NCBI GenBank assembly: GCA_038253125.1
Contig: JBBSHM010000021.1
Location: 1-33,952, forward strand
DNA: 33,952 nt
Origin: JAUJNH01 sp038253125
GTDB lineage: Bacteria > Actinomycetota > Acidimicrobiia > Acidimicrobiales > JAUJNH01
Direction of reading: 5' to 3'
Below are positions 14,955 through 22,394 of the stretch, piece by piece; the stretch's first letter is position 1; each line of letters starts with the position of its first letter. A model generated the notes under the pieces. It saw only the letters and a program-made list of their open reading frames with translations. It was not told where the DNA came from and did no database searches. The position numbers and the translations under genes are program-made.

Positions 14955-15108
14955 GGAACGTGCTCGTGACCAGGGCGCATACCAGGCTGCTCAGGATTGG
15001 GCTGGCGGAGTCACGGGTGACGACCACGACGGGATGAACGCCGACTCCGGGGAGCTGGGCATCCCAGATCGTGCCGCGGCCGATCAGGTCAGGTCGGCGC
15101 CGAGGCAC
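14846..15108 (-). pseudogene. MazF/PemK-like toxin gene, frameshifted
   Basis: MazF-type toxins are ribosome-independent endoribonucleases. From GTG 15108 the frame reads RGTIWDAQLPGVGVHPVVVV, then ALVTSTFHGHVAEVELGP, the N-terminal two thirds of the family. It then leaves the family pattern and stops at 14893. Adding one base at the GGG run 14923-14925 (a lost C on the coding strand) restores HEGHDHPCAVTGDNLFTLPK, the expected continuation, ending at 14846. Even so the usual C-terminal helix is missing, because the GIY-YIG gene begins there. CTG 15087, overlapping the antitoxin stop as CTGA, is an alternative start. It is either a decayed toxin or a sequencing indel. The paired antitoxin directly upstream supports the call. 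Confidence 0.7.
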
Positions 15109-15338
15109 ACGGCCACCGAATAGCCAGCGATCTTGAGCAGATCGTCCTGGGCCGAAGCCGGCTCGGGGTAGCGGCGGCGGTAGGAGACGACGATCGCCGC
15201 CTCGCCGTGCTCGGCCAGCCAGGCGCGCATCGCGGCCGACACGATCGATCCCCGCTTCGGTTCCAGCCCGGCGGCGACGCAACGGTCGACGGTATCGACC
15301 ACCGAGGCGTCGAGGCGGGTGGTGACCGGCACGCTCAC
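15084..15338 (-). CDS. Ribbon-helix-helix antitoxin of a MazEF-like pair
   Basis: This 84-residue protein has an N-terminal ribbon-helix-helix DNA-binding domain. The strand VPVTTRLDASVV is followed by two helices through MRAWLAEHGEAAI. A C-terminal tail (SYRRRYPEPASAQDDLLKI) would wrap the toxin. Such antitoxins neutralise the toxin and repress their own operon. The GTG start at 15338 is preceded by GAGAG and by a TATCCT -10-like box. A perfect 17-bp palindrome at 15359-15375 lies where the -35 should be, the expected operator. The toxin frame overlaps its 3' end. I infer the pairing from order, overlap and fold; no experiment is implied. Confidence 0.75.
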   Translation of the reverse strand: MSVPVTTRLDASVVDTVDRCVAAGLEPKRGSIVSAAMRAWLAEHGEAAIVVSYRRRYPEPASAQDDLLKIAGYSVAVCLGADLT

Positions 15339-15346
15339 GCTCTCTC

Positions 15347-15352
15347 AGGATA
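15347..15352 (-). promoter_or_regulatory. Candidate -10 box of the toxin-antitoxin unit
   Basis: TATCCT on the minus strand lies eight bases before GTG 15338. The palindrome at 15359-15375 would overlap the spacer and -35 region, suiting autorepression. Confidence 0.45.
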
Positions 15353-15358
15353 GCGCTT

Positions 15359-15375
15359 GTGTACGGTCCGTACAC
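15359..15375. promoter_or_regulatory. Perfect 17-bp palindrome, likely antitoxin operator
   Basis: GTGTACGG, a central T, then CCGTACAC form a perfect inverted repeat in the 88-bp gap between the divergent antitoxin and ffh genes. It lies seven bases upstream of the antitoxin -10 box and 33 bases upstream of the ffh -10 box, so a bound repressor could influence both. Confidence 0.65.
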
Positions 15376-15408
15376 GCAGCGGCTCCGGCCGGCGGGAGCG
15401 GGGTCCGG

Positions 15409-15414
15409 TAGGGT
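15409..15414 (+). promoter_or_regulatory. Candidate -10 box of ffh
   Basis: TAGGGT ends 12 bases before ATG 15427. No Shine-Dalgarno is visible, so the leader would be only a few bases long. Confidence 0.45.
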
Positions 15415-15426
15415 TGCCGACCGCCC

Positions 15427-16773
<1,347 letters not shown>

Positions 16774-16792
16774 GAGAGAGAATCGAGACAAC

Positions 16793-17077
16793 ATGACCGT
16801 GAAGCTCCGCCTGATGCGGATGGGCAAGACCAAGCAGCCGACCTACCGGGTTGTAGCGGCGGACAGCCGCTCGCCCCGCGACGGCCGGTTCATCGAGATC
16901 ATCGGGACCTACGAGCCCCGCCAGGACCCGAGCCGGGTGCAGATCGACGGCGACAAGGCCCTCGGCTACCTCCGCCAGGGGGCCCAGCCCACCGACCGGG
17001 TCCGCAAGCTGCTGACCCAGACGGGCACCTGGGCTACCTTCGAGGAGGGCAAGGCCGCCGGCAAGGCGACCACATGA
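16793..17077 (+). CDS. rpsP: 30S ribosomal protein S16
   Basis: This 94-residue small-subunit protein begins with the hallmark MTVKLRLMRMGKTKQPTYRVV. It continues with ADSRSPRDGRFIEIIGTYEP, the most conserved S16 block. The last 15 or so residues (TFEEGKAAGKATT) are a short alanine- and lysine-rich extension common in Actinobacteria. The ATG is preceded by a GA-rich stretch rather than a clear Shine-Dalgarno. Its TGA overlaps the ATG of the KH protein (ATGA), starting the rpsP-khpA-rimM-trmD series. Confidence 0.97.
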   Translation: MTVKLRLMRMGKTKQPTYRVVAADSRSPRDGRFIEIIGTYEPRQDPSRVQIDGDKALGYLRQGAQPTDRVRKLLTQTGTWATFEEGKAAGKATT

Positions 17078-17370
17078 GCAACCTCGATCCCGAGATCGAG
17101 GTGGACGACGCTCCCGAGGGCAGCGCGGGCGGGGGGATAGCCCAGGCCGTCCTCGAGTACGTGGTGCGCCACATCGTGGACGACCCCGACGCCATCTCGG
17201 TCGAGGTCGAGGAGCGCCGCCGGGGCATTGAGCTGCACCTGAACGTCGCCCCCGACGACATGGGCAAGGTCATCGGCCGTCGCGGCCGGGTCGTGCAGGC
17301 CATGCGCACCGTGGTGCGGGCCGCCGGCGCCCGCGACGGCGTCGAGGCCAACGTCGCCATCGACGACTGA
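17074..17370 (+). CDS. khpA: KH-domain RNA-binding protein KhpA
   Basis: This 98-residue protein is a single KH domain. After an acidic N-terminus, QAVLEYVVRHIVDDPDAISV leads into LNVAPDDMGKVIGRRGRVVQ (about residues 57-76). IGRRGR there is the GxxG loop that contacts RNA. KhpA, often with KhpB, binds many RNAs and affects cell size and envelope growth in Gram-positive bacteria. It sits in the conserved place between rpsP and rimM and starts within the rpsP stop codon (ATGA), implying coupled translation. Confidence 0.93.
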   Translation: MSNLDPEIEVDDAPEGSAGGGIAQAVLEYVVRHIVDDPDAISVEVEERRRGIELHLNVAPDDMGKVIGRRGRVVQAMRTVVRAAGARDGVEANVAIDD

Positions 17371-17382
17371 GCGGCACTCCGC

Positions 17383-17871
17383 TTGGACGAGCCGCCGTCG
17401 GACGAGCCGCCGATCCTGGAGGTCGGCCGGATCCTGCGGGCCCACGGCGTGCGGGGCGAGGTGGTCGTTCGCTTCACCTCCGACCGGCCCGAGCGACGGG
17501 CCACGGGAGCGGTGGTCCACGGCCCCGCTGGCCCGCTCACCGTGGAGCGGACCCGCCACATCGCCGGCTGTGACTGGGTGGTGAAGTACGCCGAGGTGCC
17601 CGACCGCGGCGCAGCCGAGGCCCTGCCCGGGGCGATCCTGCGGGCCGAGGCCATCGCCGACCCCGACGAGCTGTGGGTGCACGAGCTGCTGGGCTCGGCG
17701 GTGGTCGACCAGGACGGCGGCGAGCGGGGGATCGTGACCGAGGTCCACGAGGGGGTGGCCGCCGACCTCCTGCTCCTCGACACCGGCCACCTGGTGCCCG
17801 TCACCTTCGTGGTGGGCCACGAGCCCGGCCGCATCCTGGTGGAGGTGCCCGAGGGCCTGTTCGACCTGTAG
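17383..17871 (+). CDS. rimM: Ribosome maturation factor RimM
   Basis: RimM assists late 30S assembly around S19 and the 16S 3' domain. The 162-residue protein shows the N-terminal beta-barrel motif LEVGRILRAHGVRGEVVVRF (about residues 12-31). The C-terminal PRC-barrel segment is DELWVHELLGSAVVDQDG. VTFVVGHEPGRILVEVPEGL closes the protein. The start is TTG 17383, the only sensible start before the conserved region; there is no clear Shine-Dalgarno, so reinitiation after the KH gene 12 bases upstream is likely. trmD follows after 125 bp. Confidence 0.94.
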   Translation: MDEPPSDEPPILEVGRILRAHGVRGEVVVRFTSDRPERRATGAVVHGPAGPLTVERTRHIAGCDWVVKYAEVPDRGAAEALPGAILRAEAIADPDELWVHELLGSAVVDQDGGERGIVTEVHEGVAADLLLLDTGHLVPVTFVVGHEPGRILVEVPEGLFDL

Positions 17872-17996
17872 GGGTGGGTCAGCCGCCCTTATCCTCGCCA
17901 TTGTTCTTGGCGGGTGCGATGGCATGGAACGAGCCCTCGAGCTAGTCCCGGAGGCCGAGTCTGGCGGGCACCCTTGTGCGACGATGCCAGCACCTC

Positions 17997-18755
17997 ATGC
18001 GCATCGACGTCTTCACCATCTTCCCCGACCTCGTCGACGGCTTTGGCTGGTTCAGCCTGCTGGGCAGGGCCCGCCTCAGCGGGGCGATCGACCTGCGGGT
18101 CCACGACCTGCGGGCCCACGCCACCGGCCCGCACCGGTCGGTCGACGACACGCCCTACGGCGGCGGAGCGGGAATGGTGATGCGGCCCGGGCCGGTCTTC
18201 GCCGCCGTCGAGGCCGTCGAGCCGCTCCGGCCGCTGCTGCTCCTCGGCCCGGCCGGCGTCCGGTTCGACCAGCGGGTGGCCGAGCACATGGCGTCGGGGA
18301 ACGGCTTCTCCCTGCTGTGCGGCCGGTACGAGGGCGTCGACACCCGCATCTCCGAGAACCTGTGTGACGGCGAGCTGTCGATCGGCGACTACGTCCTCGG
18401 CGGCGGCGAGGCGGCGGCATGCGTGGTGGTCGAGGCCGTCACCCGCCTCCTTCCCGGGGTCATGGGCAACGCCGCCTCGGCCGGCGAGGAGAGCTTCGGC
18501 GCCGCCGGTCTGCTCGAGCACCCGCAGTACACCCGTCCGGCCACCTATCGCGATCTCGAGGTGCCGCGGGTCCTGCGTTCGGGCGATCACGCCCGCATCA
18601 CCCGCTGGCGCCACGCCCAGGCGCTCCTGCGCACCGCCGAGCGCCGCCCGGACCTCCTCGTCGCCCGGGGCGGGCTGAGCAGCACCGAGCGCACCACGCT
18701 GGCCGAGCACGACCTCCTCGACCAGGTCGAGCAGGCCCTCGACCGCTCCTGCTAG
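17997..18755 (+). CDS. trmD: tRNA (guanine-N1)-methyltransferase TrmD
   Basis: TrmD methylates G37 next to the anticodon of tRNAs reading CNN codons, preventing +1 frameshifts. The 252-residue protein begins MRIDVFTIFPDLV. It has RSVDDTPYGGGAGMVMRPGP (about residues 48-67), CGRYEGVDTRI (about 107) and SIGDYVLGGGEAA, the last two belonging to the trefoil-knot SAM site. HPQYTRPATYRDLEVP marks the C-terminal part. ATG 17997 matches the family N-terminus. The 125-bp gap before it holds a TATCCT box (17890-17895) and an 8-codon frame at 17919, both weak. Confidence 0.95.
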   Translation: MRIDVFTIFPDLVDGFGWFSLLGRARLSGAIDLRVHDLRAHATGPHRSVDDTPYGGGAGMVMRPGPVFAAVEAVEPLRPLLLLGPAGVRFDQRVAEHMASGNGFSLLCGRYEGVDTRISENLCDGELSIGDYVLGGGEAAACVVVEAVTRLLPGVMGNAASAGEESFGAAGLLEHPQYTRPATYRDLEVPRVLRSGDHARITRWRHAQALLRTAERRPDLLVARGGLSSTERTTLAEHDLLDQVEQALDRSC

Positions 18756-18784
18756 GTGGCTGGCTGTCGCCCCGCCCGCCGCGC

Positions 18785-18790
18785 TAGGTT
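18785..18790 (+). promoter_or_regulatory. Candidate -10 box of rplS
   Basis: TAGGTT lies 44 bases before ATG 18835 in the gap after trmD. Unlike the leaderless examples, this leader carries AGGAG at 18822-18826. Confidence 0.4.
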
Positions 18791-18834
18791 GCCAGGTCGC
18801 CCTCTCTCAAGCTTTGGCGCCAGGAGCCTTCACC

Positions 18835-19185
18835 ATGAACCCGACCGACATCGTCGACCGCGCCAGCCTTCGAGACGATGTTCCGGCCTTCGCGCCGGGA
18901 GACAATCTGAAGGTCCACGTCCGGGTGGTCGAGGGCGCCAAGGAGCGGGTGCAGGTGTTCCAGGGCGACGTCATCGCCCGCTCCGGCTCCGGGGTGCGGG
19001 AGACCTTCACCGTGCGCAAGGTCAGCTATGGGGTGGGGGTCGAGCGCATCTTTCCCGTCCACTCGCCGGTGATCCACAAGATCGAGGTCACCCGCCACGG
19101 GAACGTGCGTCGGGCCAAGCTGTACTACCTGCGTGACCTGAGGGGGAAGGCCGCCAAGATCAAAGAGAAGCGGACGGCCCGTTAG
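18835..19185 (+). CDS. rplS: 50S ribosomal protein L19
   Basis: This 116-residue protein lies at the subunit interface of the large ribosomal subunit. Recognisable blocks are FAPGDNLKVHVRVVEGAKER (about 19-38), VQVFQGDVIARSGSG, ETFTVRKVSYGVGVERIFPV and RRAKLYYLRDLRGKAAKIKE at the C-terminus. ATG 18835 is preferred to an in-frame ATG at 18814 because it has AGGAG eight bases upstream and gives the usual N-terminus MNPTDIVD. The trmD-rplS-lepB order is standard. Confidence 0.97.
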   Translation: MNPTDIVDRASLRDDVPAFAPGDNLKVHVRVVEGAKERVQVFQGDVIARSGSGVRETFTVRKVSYGVGVERIFPVHSPVIHKIEVTRHGNVRRAKLYYLRDLRGKAAKIKEKRTAR

Positions 19186-19197
19186 GCCCCGCCTGAC

Positions 19198-19821
19198 GTG
19201 GCGGTCACCGACGACGGTCAGGGTCGCAGCCGGGCTTCCAGGATCGCCATCGACGGCATGGTGCTGGTCGTGGCCATCGTGGTGATAACAACGGTCCTGC
19301 GGACCCTCGTGGCCCAGGCCTTCTACATACCGAGCCTGTCCATGGCCCCCCAGCTCCAGGTGCAGGACCGGATCGTCGTCTCGAAGCTGTCGTACCGGCT
19401 GCACGGGGTGCGTCGGGGCGACGTGGTCGTCTTCGACGCGCCGGGCCAGCTGGAGCCGCCCAGCCGCCCCAAGCCGCTGGCTGTGCGTGCCCTCCACGCC
19501 GTGCTGGAGGGCGTGAACGTGGTGAAGCCGACGACCACTGAATACGTCAAGCGGGTCGTGGGCCTTCCCGGCGAGGAGGTTGCGGCCCGCGGCGGCAGCC
19601 TCTACGTGAACGGTCAGCGCCTCGTTGAGCCCTACCTGCCGGCGGGCGTGCAGACCGAGGACTTCAATCCGGTCACCGTGCCTCCCGCTCGGTTGTTCGT
19701 CATGGGCGACAACAGGGGCTCGTCCTTCGACAGCCGCCGCTTCGGCCCGATCGAGCGGTCGAGCGTGGTGGGCCGTGCCGTGGTCAAGGTCTGGCCCGTG
19801 GGAGGCGCCTCCTGGCTGTGA
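19198..19821 (+). CDS. lepB: Signal peptidase I
   Basis: Type I signal peptidase cleaves secretory signal peptides on the outer face of the membrane. The 207-residue protein has one N-terminal transmembrane helix (about residues 20-40). The catalytic serine is Ser48 in IPSLSMAPQL and the catalytic lysine is Lys118 in YVKRVVGLPGEEV. VMGDNRGSSFDSRRFGPI is the conserved box E, and the C-terminus lacks a second helix. GTG 19198 begins 12 bases after rplS. The placement after rplS matches Mycobacterium and Streptomyces, where rnhB often follows; here it does not. Confidence 0.95.
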   Translation: MAVTDDGQGRSRASRIAIDGMVLVVAIVVITTVLRTLVAQAFYIPSLSMAPQLQVQDRIVVSKLSYRLHGVRRGDVVVFDAPGQLEPPSRPKPLAVRALHAVLEGVNVVKPTTTEYVKRVVGLPGEEVAARGGSLYVNGQRLVEPYLPAGVQTEDFNPVTVPPARLFVMGDNRGSSFDSRRFGPIERSSVVGRAVVKVWPVGGASWL

Positions 19822-19829
19822 CGGCCGGG

Positions 19830-19835
19830 TACAGT
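19830..19835 (+). promoter_or_regulatory. Candidate -10 box of the DUF2469 gene
   Basis: TACAGT lies 28 bases before GTG 19864, with GGGAGG at 19853-19858 as a good ribosome binding site. It sits in the 42-bp gap after lepB. Confidence 0.35.
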
Positions 19836-19863
19836 CCTCGTCATCGACGAGCGGGAGGTCGCC

Positions 19864-20157
19864 GTGAGTGCTGAAGACCTCGAACGGTACGAGACGGAGA
19901 TCGAGCTACAGCTCTACCAGGAGTACAAGGCGGTCCTCCCGATGTTCCGCTACGTCGTTGAGACCGAGCGGCGCTTCTACCTGGCGAACGACGTGAAGAT
20001 GGGAGCGCGGGCCGAAGGGGGCCGTACCTGGTTCGAGATCGAGCTCGAGGACGCCTGGGTCTGGGACATGTACCGGCCGGCCCGCTTCGTCCAGCACGTC
20101 CGTGTCGTCACCTTCAAGGACGTGAACATCGAGGAGGTCCCCGAGAAGGAGGTCTGA
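19864..20157 (+). CDS. DUF2469 family protein
   Basis: This is a 97-residue actinobacterial protein of unknown function, recognisable from MSAEDLERYETEIELQLYQE, YVVETERRFYLANDV and DAWVWDMYRPARFV. It is acidic, soluble and without membrane helices or known catalytic motifs. The Mycobacterium homologue lies beside rnhB and lepB, and the position between lepB and yraN here is the same. GTG 19864 is supported by GGGAGG five bases upstream. The high conservation in the phylum hints at a core role, which cannot be inferred from sequence. Confidence 0.88.
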   Translation: MSAEDLERYETEIELQLYQEYKAVLPMFRYVVETERRFYLANDVKMGARAEGGRTWFEIELEDAWVWDMYRPARFVQHVRVVTFKDVNIEEVPEKEV

Positions 20158-20206
20158 GCAGCGGCGCCGTTGGCTCTCGCGGGTCATCGGTGTCACAGCC
20201 AGGCGG

Positions 20207-20569
20207 ATGCTTGGAGTGGTGACCTTCGAGCGGATCGCGCTGGGGCGGGCGGTGGAGGAACGGGCTGCCACCTGGTACCGGGCCAACGGCTACGACGTGG
20301 TCGACCAGAACTGGCGGTGCCCGGGTGGCGAGGTCGACATCGTCGCCGTGCGTCGGCGTGACCGCCTCGTGGTCTTCTGCGAGGTGAAGGCCCGGCGCAG
20401 CGGCCGCTTCGGGACCGCCGCCGAGGCCGTCGGCCGTGACAAGCAGGTCCGCATCCGCCACCTGGCCGCCGCCTGGCTCTCCGGTCACCGCGGCCGCGGC
20501 GTCGGCATCCGCTTCGACGTGGCCGCCTGGGACGGCGGCCGCTTCGAGGTGGTCGAGGGCGCCTTCTAG
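20207..20569 (+). CDS. YraN/UPF0102 family endonuclease-like protein
   Basis: This 120-residue protein has the restriction-endonuclease-like core of UPF0102. GRAVEERAATWYRANGYDVV is followed by DQNWRCPGGEVDIVA (Glu and Asp of the metal site) and VVFCEVKAR (the ExK motif). VGRDKQVRIRHLAAAWL completes the fold. Biochemical function is not established for the family; its constant place beside yifB and dprA suggests a DNA-uptake or recombination link. ATG 20207 is used, though GTG 20219 is possible. Nothing unusual is seen apart from a short N-terminal extension. Confidence 0.9.
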   Translation: MLGVVTFERIALGRAVEERAATWYRANGYDVVDQNWRCPGGEVDIVAVRRRDRLVVFCEVKARRSGRFGTAAEAVGRDKQVRIRHLAAAWLSGHRGRGVGIRFDVAAWDGGRFEVVEGAF

Positions 20570-20610
20570 AGAGCCTCAAGCGCTGGTCGCTCCGTGAGGG
20601 GCCGCATCCG

Positions 20611-20721
20611 TCAGGCCAGCAGAGCCCAGAGGATCAGCAGCAGGCACAGCGCCAGGGCGGACGCCACGATCCAGATGTCGGAGCGTCGGCCGCGGTGTTG
20701 ACGGGTGGCGTCGAAGCCCAC
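20611..20721 (-). CDS. Possible single-helix membrane microprotein
   Basis: From GTG 20721 this reads 36 residues: a basic head (GFDATRQHRGRRSD) and then one hydrophobic helix, IWIVASALALCLLLILWALL, ending at the stop. This positive-inside arrangement is typical of small membrane proteins and fills an otherwise empty gap. GAGGGA lies upstream. The frame is open further upstream to 20868, but that part is arginine- and alanine-rich shadow sequence. Without homologues I cannot exclude chance. Confidence 0.35.
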   Translation of the reverse strand: MGFDATRQHRGRRSDIWIVASALALCLLLILWALLA

Positions 20722-20793
20722 CCGGCCAGTGTCCCTCGCCACCGGCGTCCGATTCAACCGCCGGCCGCCGAGCGCGGTTGTCACGGCCCCTGG

Positions 20794-20799
20794 TACCGT
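20794..20799 (+). promoter_or_regulatory. Candidate -10 box of yifB
   Basis: TACCGT within GGTACCGTT, the same 9-mer seen before rsmD, lies 89 bases before GTG 20889. The -35 is unclear. Confidence 0.3.
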
Positions 20800-20888
20800 T
20801 TCGTGCAGTAGCGCTGCGGCGCCTCGAGCGGCGGCCCCAAGCGGTCGGTTGCGCTCCTCCCGCCCCACCTCCGGAGGACAGCGCCGCC

Positions 20889-22394
20889 GTGATCGCCTGC
20901 ATCCCGACCGCCAGCCTGTTCGGGGTCGACGCCGATCCCGTCACCATCGAGGTGCAGGTCCACCAGGGCCTGCCTTGCACCACCGTGGTGGGCGGCCCCG
21001 ACGCCACCGGCCGCGAGGCCAAGGAGCGGGTCAGGGCCGCCTTCGCCTCGTGCGGGTTCGAGTGGCCGAACAAGCGGGTGACGATCAACCTGTCGCCGGC
21101 CTGGCAGAAGAAGCGGGGGTCGGCATTCGACCTGGCCATGGCTGTCGGCATCCTGTTCGCATCGGATCAGCTTCCTCGAGACTCCGTCACCGGCTACGCC
21201 TTTTTGGGCGAGCTGGGGCTCGACGGTGCCGTCCGGCCGGTGGTCGGCGTGGTGCCGCTGGCCGAGGCCGCCGCCGGTGAGCCCGTCGTGGTGCCGGCCA
21301 GCCAGGTGGCCGATGCCGAGCTGGCCGCTGACCGGGTCCTTGGGGTCGCCCACCTGGCCGACCTCGTCCGGGCGTTGCGGGGCGAGGCGCCCTGGCCGCT
21401 GCCCCTGGCCCGCCCGGCCGCCCGGCTTCGTCTCCCCGGTCCTGACCTCGCCGACGTCCGGGGCCAGACCGTGGCCCGGGCCGCCCTGGAGGCGGCGGCG
21501 GCAGGCGGGCACCACCTCCTGCTCACCGGGCCGCCCGGCGGCGGCAAGACCATGCTGGCGGAGCGGCTGCCGGGCCTGCTGCCTCCGCTCACCCCGAGCG
21601 AGGCGCTGGAGGTCACCAAGATCCACTCGGCGGCAGGCGCTCTGCCCGACGGCACCGGGCTGATCTCCCACCCGCCCTTCGAGGCGCCGCACGCCACCGC
21701 CTCGGCCGTCGCCCTGCTGGGCGGGGGCAGCAGCCAGCTGCGGCCCGGGGCGATCTCCATCGCCCACCGTGGCGTGCTGTTCCTCGACGAGCTCGGCGAG
21801 CAGCGGCCGGTGGTCCTCAACTGCCTCCGCCAGCCGCTGGAGGAGGGTGTGATCCGGATCCACCGGGCGGTCGGGACAGCCAGCCTGCCGGCCCGGTTCC
21901 TGCTGGTGGCGGCCATGAACCCCTGCCCGTGCGGTGAGGGCGGCGGCCGTCGCTGCCGGTGCCAGCCGGCGGAGCGGATGCGCTACGCCCGCCGCCTGTC
22001 GGGGCCTCTGCTGGACCGCTTCGACCTGCGCCTCCACGTTCCCCGGGCCGATCCCGGCGAGCTCCTCGGCATGGAGGCGGGGGAGTCGACGGCCGTTGTG
22101 GCGGCGAGGGTCGCCGCCGCCCGGCGGCGCGCCTCCGCTCGCGGGATGCCGGTGAACGCCCTCGTGCCCGGGGCCCGGCTGGACGAGCTGGCCCCGCTCG
22201 ACCGGGACGCCCGGCGCCTCCTGGCCGGCCTGCTGGGCCGGGGCTCCCTCTCCGCCCGGGGGCTGCACCGCATCCGCCGCCTGGCTCTCACCATGGCCGA
22301 CCTGGCCGGCGTCGACCCGCCGCTCACCGAGGAGCACGTCGGTACCGCCCTCGGTCTGCGGGCCGAGCTGGCCACTCTCCAGGTGGCCTCGTGA
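20889..22394 (+). CDS. YifB/ComM-like Mg-chelatase-family AAA+ ATPase
   Basis: This encodes 501 residues with the ComM/YifB layout. An N-terminal Lon-like S5 domain (GVDADPVTIEVQVHQGLP; GSAFDLAMAVGIL) is followed by an AAA+ module. Walker A is GPPGGGKT (214-221), the sensor-type LFLDELGE lies in the ATPase core, and MNPCPCGEGGGRRCRC (about 341) is the family's cysteine cluster. A C-terminal helical Mg-chelatase subdomain ends the protein. In Haemophilus and Vibrio, ComM is a branch-migration helicase for natural transformation; in Actinobacteria the role is unproven. GTG 20889 gives the family N-terminus (IACIPTASLFGV) with GGAGG 11 bases upstream. It overlaps dprA as GTGA. Confidence 0.93.
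   Translation: MIACIPTASLFGVDADPVTIEVQVHQGLPCTTVVGGPDATGREAKERVRAAFASCGFEWPNKRVTINLSPAWQKKRGSAFDLAMAVGILFASDQLPRDSVTGYAFLGELGLDGAVRPVVGVVPLAEAAAGEPVVVPASQVADAELAADRVLGVAHLADLVRALRGEAPWPLPLARPAARLRLPGPDLADVRGQTVARAALEAAAAGGHHLLLTGPPGGGKTMLAERLPGLLPPLTPSEALEVTKIHSAAGALPDGTGLISHPPFEAPHATASAVALLGGGSSQLRPGAISIAHRGVLFLDELGEQRPVVLNCLRQPLEEGVIRIHRAVGTASLPARFLLVAAMNPCPCGEGGGRRCRCQPAERMRYARRLSGPLLDRFDLRLHVPRADPGELLGMEAGESTAVVAARVAAARRRASARGMPVNALVPGARLDELAPLDRDARRLLAGLLGRGSLSARGLHRIRRLALTMADLAGVDPPLTEEHVGTALGLRAELATLQVAS

Larger units (their letters stand above)
20570..20888. other. 319-bp intergenic stretch between yraN and yifB
   Basis: This gap holds a possible minus-strand micro-gene (20611-20721), a TACCGT -10 candidate for yifB (20794-20799) and the yifB ribosome binding site GGAGG (20873-20877). 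I see no tRNA, repeat copy or strong terminator in it. Confidence 0.6.

Noticed and set aside
17919..17945. Eight-codon leader peptide before trmD
   Set aside because: It has no ribosome binding site, no regulatory codon run and no structure linking it to trmD; probably chance.
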